NCBI GenBank assembly: GCA_963837755.1
Contig: CAWIOP010000002.1
Location: forward strand, 310,001 to 374,000
Direction of reading: 5' to 3'
Length of the DNA stretch: 64,000 bases
DNA from: JADGHX01 sp963837755
Lineage (GTDB): Bacteria > Pseudomonadota > Gammaproteobacteria > Steroidobacterales > Steroidobacteraceae
A program made the position numbers and the translations under genes. Shown here in pieces: positions 60,828 through 64,000 of the stretch. Below the pieces are notes generated by a model. That model made no database searches. It saw only the letters and a list, made by a program, of their open reading frames with translations, and had not been told where the DNA came from. Within the stretch, counting starts at the first letter, position 1, and every line of letters starts with the position of its first letter.

Positions 60828-62412
60828 TCACTCGCGGACCGGGCCCTGGTCCTCCGCGGTTTCCGTCGCACTTGCCATCACTTCCGCACGCACGTCGGTG
60901 ATCTCGCGTGCGCGTGACGGTTTCGCGCCTTCGCAGCGCTCGGTGCGCGGGCAGCGATTGCTTCTCGGGCAGATGACGCGAGCGGGTTGCTCGAGCGCAT
61001 CTTTCAGCCATGCGATGTTCAGCACGTTTGCCACGAGCGCAATCGAGCTTGCAGCAGGCCTGGGAATGCGCGCCTCGCCCCGGTGCTTCAGGCATTCCAT
61101 GGCGAGCTTGTCTACGAGCTCCTGCGCGTCCACTCCGTTCGACTCCAGCGCGGGCGCCAGATCGACACCCACCGACAGAACGTGCAGGTTGCCCGCCATG
61201 TCCTTCGTGCGCACCGAGTGGCAGCAATAGAGCAGCGACCTGTCGCCGTCGCGTAGCACGGAGATCTGCGATCCGCGCTCGGTGCGGCCGTCGTCAATCA
61301 TGCGGAACACTGCCCAGTTCGGGCATGGGTCTGTCACCTGCGCGATGTTTCCCCACGGCAGCGGGATGCCGTTGCCTCGATACACGGCACGCAGGAAGCC
61401 CGGCGGATACGCATCGAAGAAGTGCCAGTGAGGGTAGGGCGACACCTTCGTCATTCGCCGCATGACCACGGCCGAGGTGAGATCGAGGCGCTCGCCGGCC
61501 TCGATGCGGTACTGCTCGCGCGCCAGGAAACGGCGAAACGGCACCTTCGGGCACAGCAGCGCGCCCGCGAAGAAGCTGCATTCGAAATCCCGCCAGGCAT
61601 GCAGCACGTCCTGCGCATTCAGGCCGCCGTCACCCAGACCGCTCTCGGGGCTGCCGCCCATCTCGCCGCCCGTGGCGTGCTCGGACTTCAGGCCGTCACC
61701 GCCATGCAGAACCCGGTGCGCGAGATGCGACGCCAGGTCGAACCTGAGCCGGGCCGGATCGGCCTTCAGCGCGCGATTCAGATACACGGTGCGCGGAGAC
61801 TCGAAGAACGAGCGCAGCACGCTGCGCACTTCGCGATCGTTGTCGCGCGCGAGAATCGGCTTGCGGTCGAACCATCGCAGCGTCGAGGCCGTGACGCCTG
61901 CACAGCTTCAGCAAGTCTTCCACGCTCAAAGGAAAGCGGCGCTCGCCCACGCTTTCGGCCGCCCGCTCCAGGTCGGGGAAGTCGTTGCGAGACATTTCCT
62001 GATGCGAGCGGATGAGCAGGTGCGCGAATTGCCGGCCAGTGGTGCCGGTCTGCGAGAGCAGCTCGGGGATGGCCGCCTGCAGCACATCCTTCGAGAACAG
62101 GAACGCTGGCTCGAGCGGCACGCGCTGCGCGCCGCCGCGCGGACCCTCGGCGCGCTCGGCGCCCAGGTCGGCGTTCTCGTCGAGAAACCAGCTCGTGTCG
62201 CGCTGAAAAACGCAAGCGAGCAGATTCAGCAGCCCGGGCGAAGGCGTGCGCTTGCTGCTCTCGATCATGCTCAGGTACGACACCGAGGGCGCAAGCTCGG
62301 CATCGCGTTGGATGCAGCGGGCCGACACCTCTTCGAGCGTGAGGCCATTGCGTTTGCGCAGCGCGCGAAGCTTGGCGCCGAGGAAGTGACCCTTGCGAAG
62401 AATGATGGACAT
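60828..62412 (-). CDS. XRE-family regulator (DUF3612/RamB-like) divergent from aceA
   Basis: About 528 residues. The N-terminal HTH is FLGAKLRALRKRNGLTLEEV followed by SVSYLSMIESSKRTPSPGLL. A long effector part contains FESPRTVYLNRALKADPARL, ECSFFAGALLCPKVPFRRFL, YPHWHFFDAYPPGFLRAVYR and a late Cys cluster CPRSNRCPRTERC. The same architecture occurs in acyl-CoA- or acetate-responsive regulators beside isocitrate lyase genes (RamB and DUF3612 proteins). One base missing near 61,880 splits it. Divergence from aceA with a palindrome in the 125-bp gap makes it the probable regulator of the glyoxylate shunt. Confidence 0.82.
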
Positions 62413-62439
62413 GGCGGTGCGCCGGCGGGAGAGTATCTT

Positions 62440-62497
62440 GTGAAATTAACAGTGTGAAGTTTTGAGAGTCAAATTCTCCCGCGCGGCGCCCTATGCT
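62440..62497 (+). promoter_or_regulatory. aceA promoter with operator palindrome
   Basis: TTTGA-GAG-TCAAA (62461-62473) is a perfect palindrome overlapping the predicted -35 (62469-62474); a 17-bp spacer leads to TATGCT (62492-62497). Just upstream is a direct repeat TGTGAARTT at about 62,441 and 62,455. The palindrome is the likely site of the divergent XRE regulator. Confidence 0.55.
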
Positions 62498-62537
62498 GCC
62501 TGCCCCTCAATGAACTGGAAACGGAAGAGATAAAGCC

Positions 62538-63890
<1,353 letters not shown>

Positions 63891-63902
63891 GCGCCGTCGA
63901 CG

Positions 63903-64000
63903 TCAAGATGACCGCAGATCACTCGAGTGTCCGGGCACGCCGTCGAAGAACTCGACGACGCCCGTCTCCAGCGAATATTCCGCGCCAACGACCGCCAGCC
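63903..64000 (-). CDS. β-carbonic anhydrase, C-terminal fragment
   Basis: The reverse strand reads LAVVGAEYSLETGVVEFFDG, then VPGHSSDLRSS and TGA 63903; the gene continues beyond the window. The xVVGAxYxLETGxVxFF strand pair is the usual last strand of plant-type β-carbonic anhydrases. Only ~32 residues are visible and the zinc ligands lie outside, so the call is tentative. It converges on aceA, 12 nt apart. Confidence 0.5.
   Translation of the reverse strand, partial: LAVVGAEYSLETGVVEFFDGVPGHSSDLRSS

Noticed and set aside
59305..61227. 640-codon open frame on the reverse strand across the hydroxylase operon end
   Set aside because: It is antisense to clean, recognisable genes (FAD subunit, cytochrome b, regulator). 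Long antisense frames are expected in GC-rich DNA, and the protein is low-complexity His/Arg.

Overview
The window is high-GC DNA, typical of a Gammaproteobacterium near the Xanthomonadales/Nevskiales/Steroidobacterales. Support for this: an E. coli-type fused thrA followed by thrB and thrC; MsrPQ; FadH; class II DAHP synthase; the uvrC-pgsA pair; tRNA genes with encoded CCA; and aceA/aceB/icd in one neighbourhood. The exact taxon cannot be read from the sequence.

Layout. 1-3.4 kb: TetR tail and a HlyD/ABC efflux operon. 3.5-8.3 kb: thrABC. 8.3-8.9 kb: NERD-domain protein. 8.9-9.6 kb: gene-free block with two sets of inverted repeats. 9.6-19.5 kb: M20 peptidase, tatD, a periplasmic TPR-like protein, threonine aldolase, an ABC exporter, fadH, a YgjP-type hydrolase and kynA. 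19.5-31.9 kb: msrQ-msrP, HAD phosphatase, acnA, mnmA, nudJ, an unknown gene, purB, then fumC, nudL and mazG. 32-36.5 kb: glycine-zipper protein, PepSY protein, PhoPQ-like two-component system, class II DAHP synthase. 36.6-43.2 kb: aceB, icd, family-5 uracil-DNA glycosylase, uvrC, pgsA, tRNA-Gly, tRNA-Cys.

43,177-54,430: an 11.25-kb integrated element in the 3' end of tRNA-Cys, bounded by a perfect 24-bp direct repeat. It carries a P4-type integrase, an AlpA-like regulator, a phage O-like replication initiator with iterons inside its own coding region, a Nu1-like small terminase, several unknown genes, a tail-like cassette and small reverse-strand genes at the far end. I see no large terminase, portal, capsid or lysis gene. 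This resembles a phage satellite (PICI-like plan) with an unusual tail-type cargo and is the main candidate for an undescribed system.

54.4-64 kb: a membrane protein; a predicted Tat-exported molybdenum hydroxylase (2Fe-2S, Mo and FAD subunits) followed by a small membrane protein and a b-type cytochrome; a divergent XRE regulator and aceA; and the end of a carbonic-anhydrase-like gene. Together aceA, aceB, icd, acnA and fumC cover the glyoxylate shunt and adjacent TCA steps, and the XRE protein probably controls aceA.

Caution: single-base indels are concentrated in about 2.6-8.4, 20-31.4, 32.8-36.4 and 55.7-59.2 kb, with a few isolated ones elsewhere. They break conserved, mostly essential genes whose protein sequence continues in another frame. 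I read them as sequencing or consensus errors and annotate each such gene as one CDS across the shifts. Its inner frame and exact ends are then approximate.
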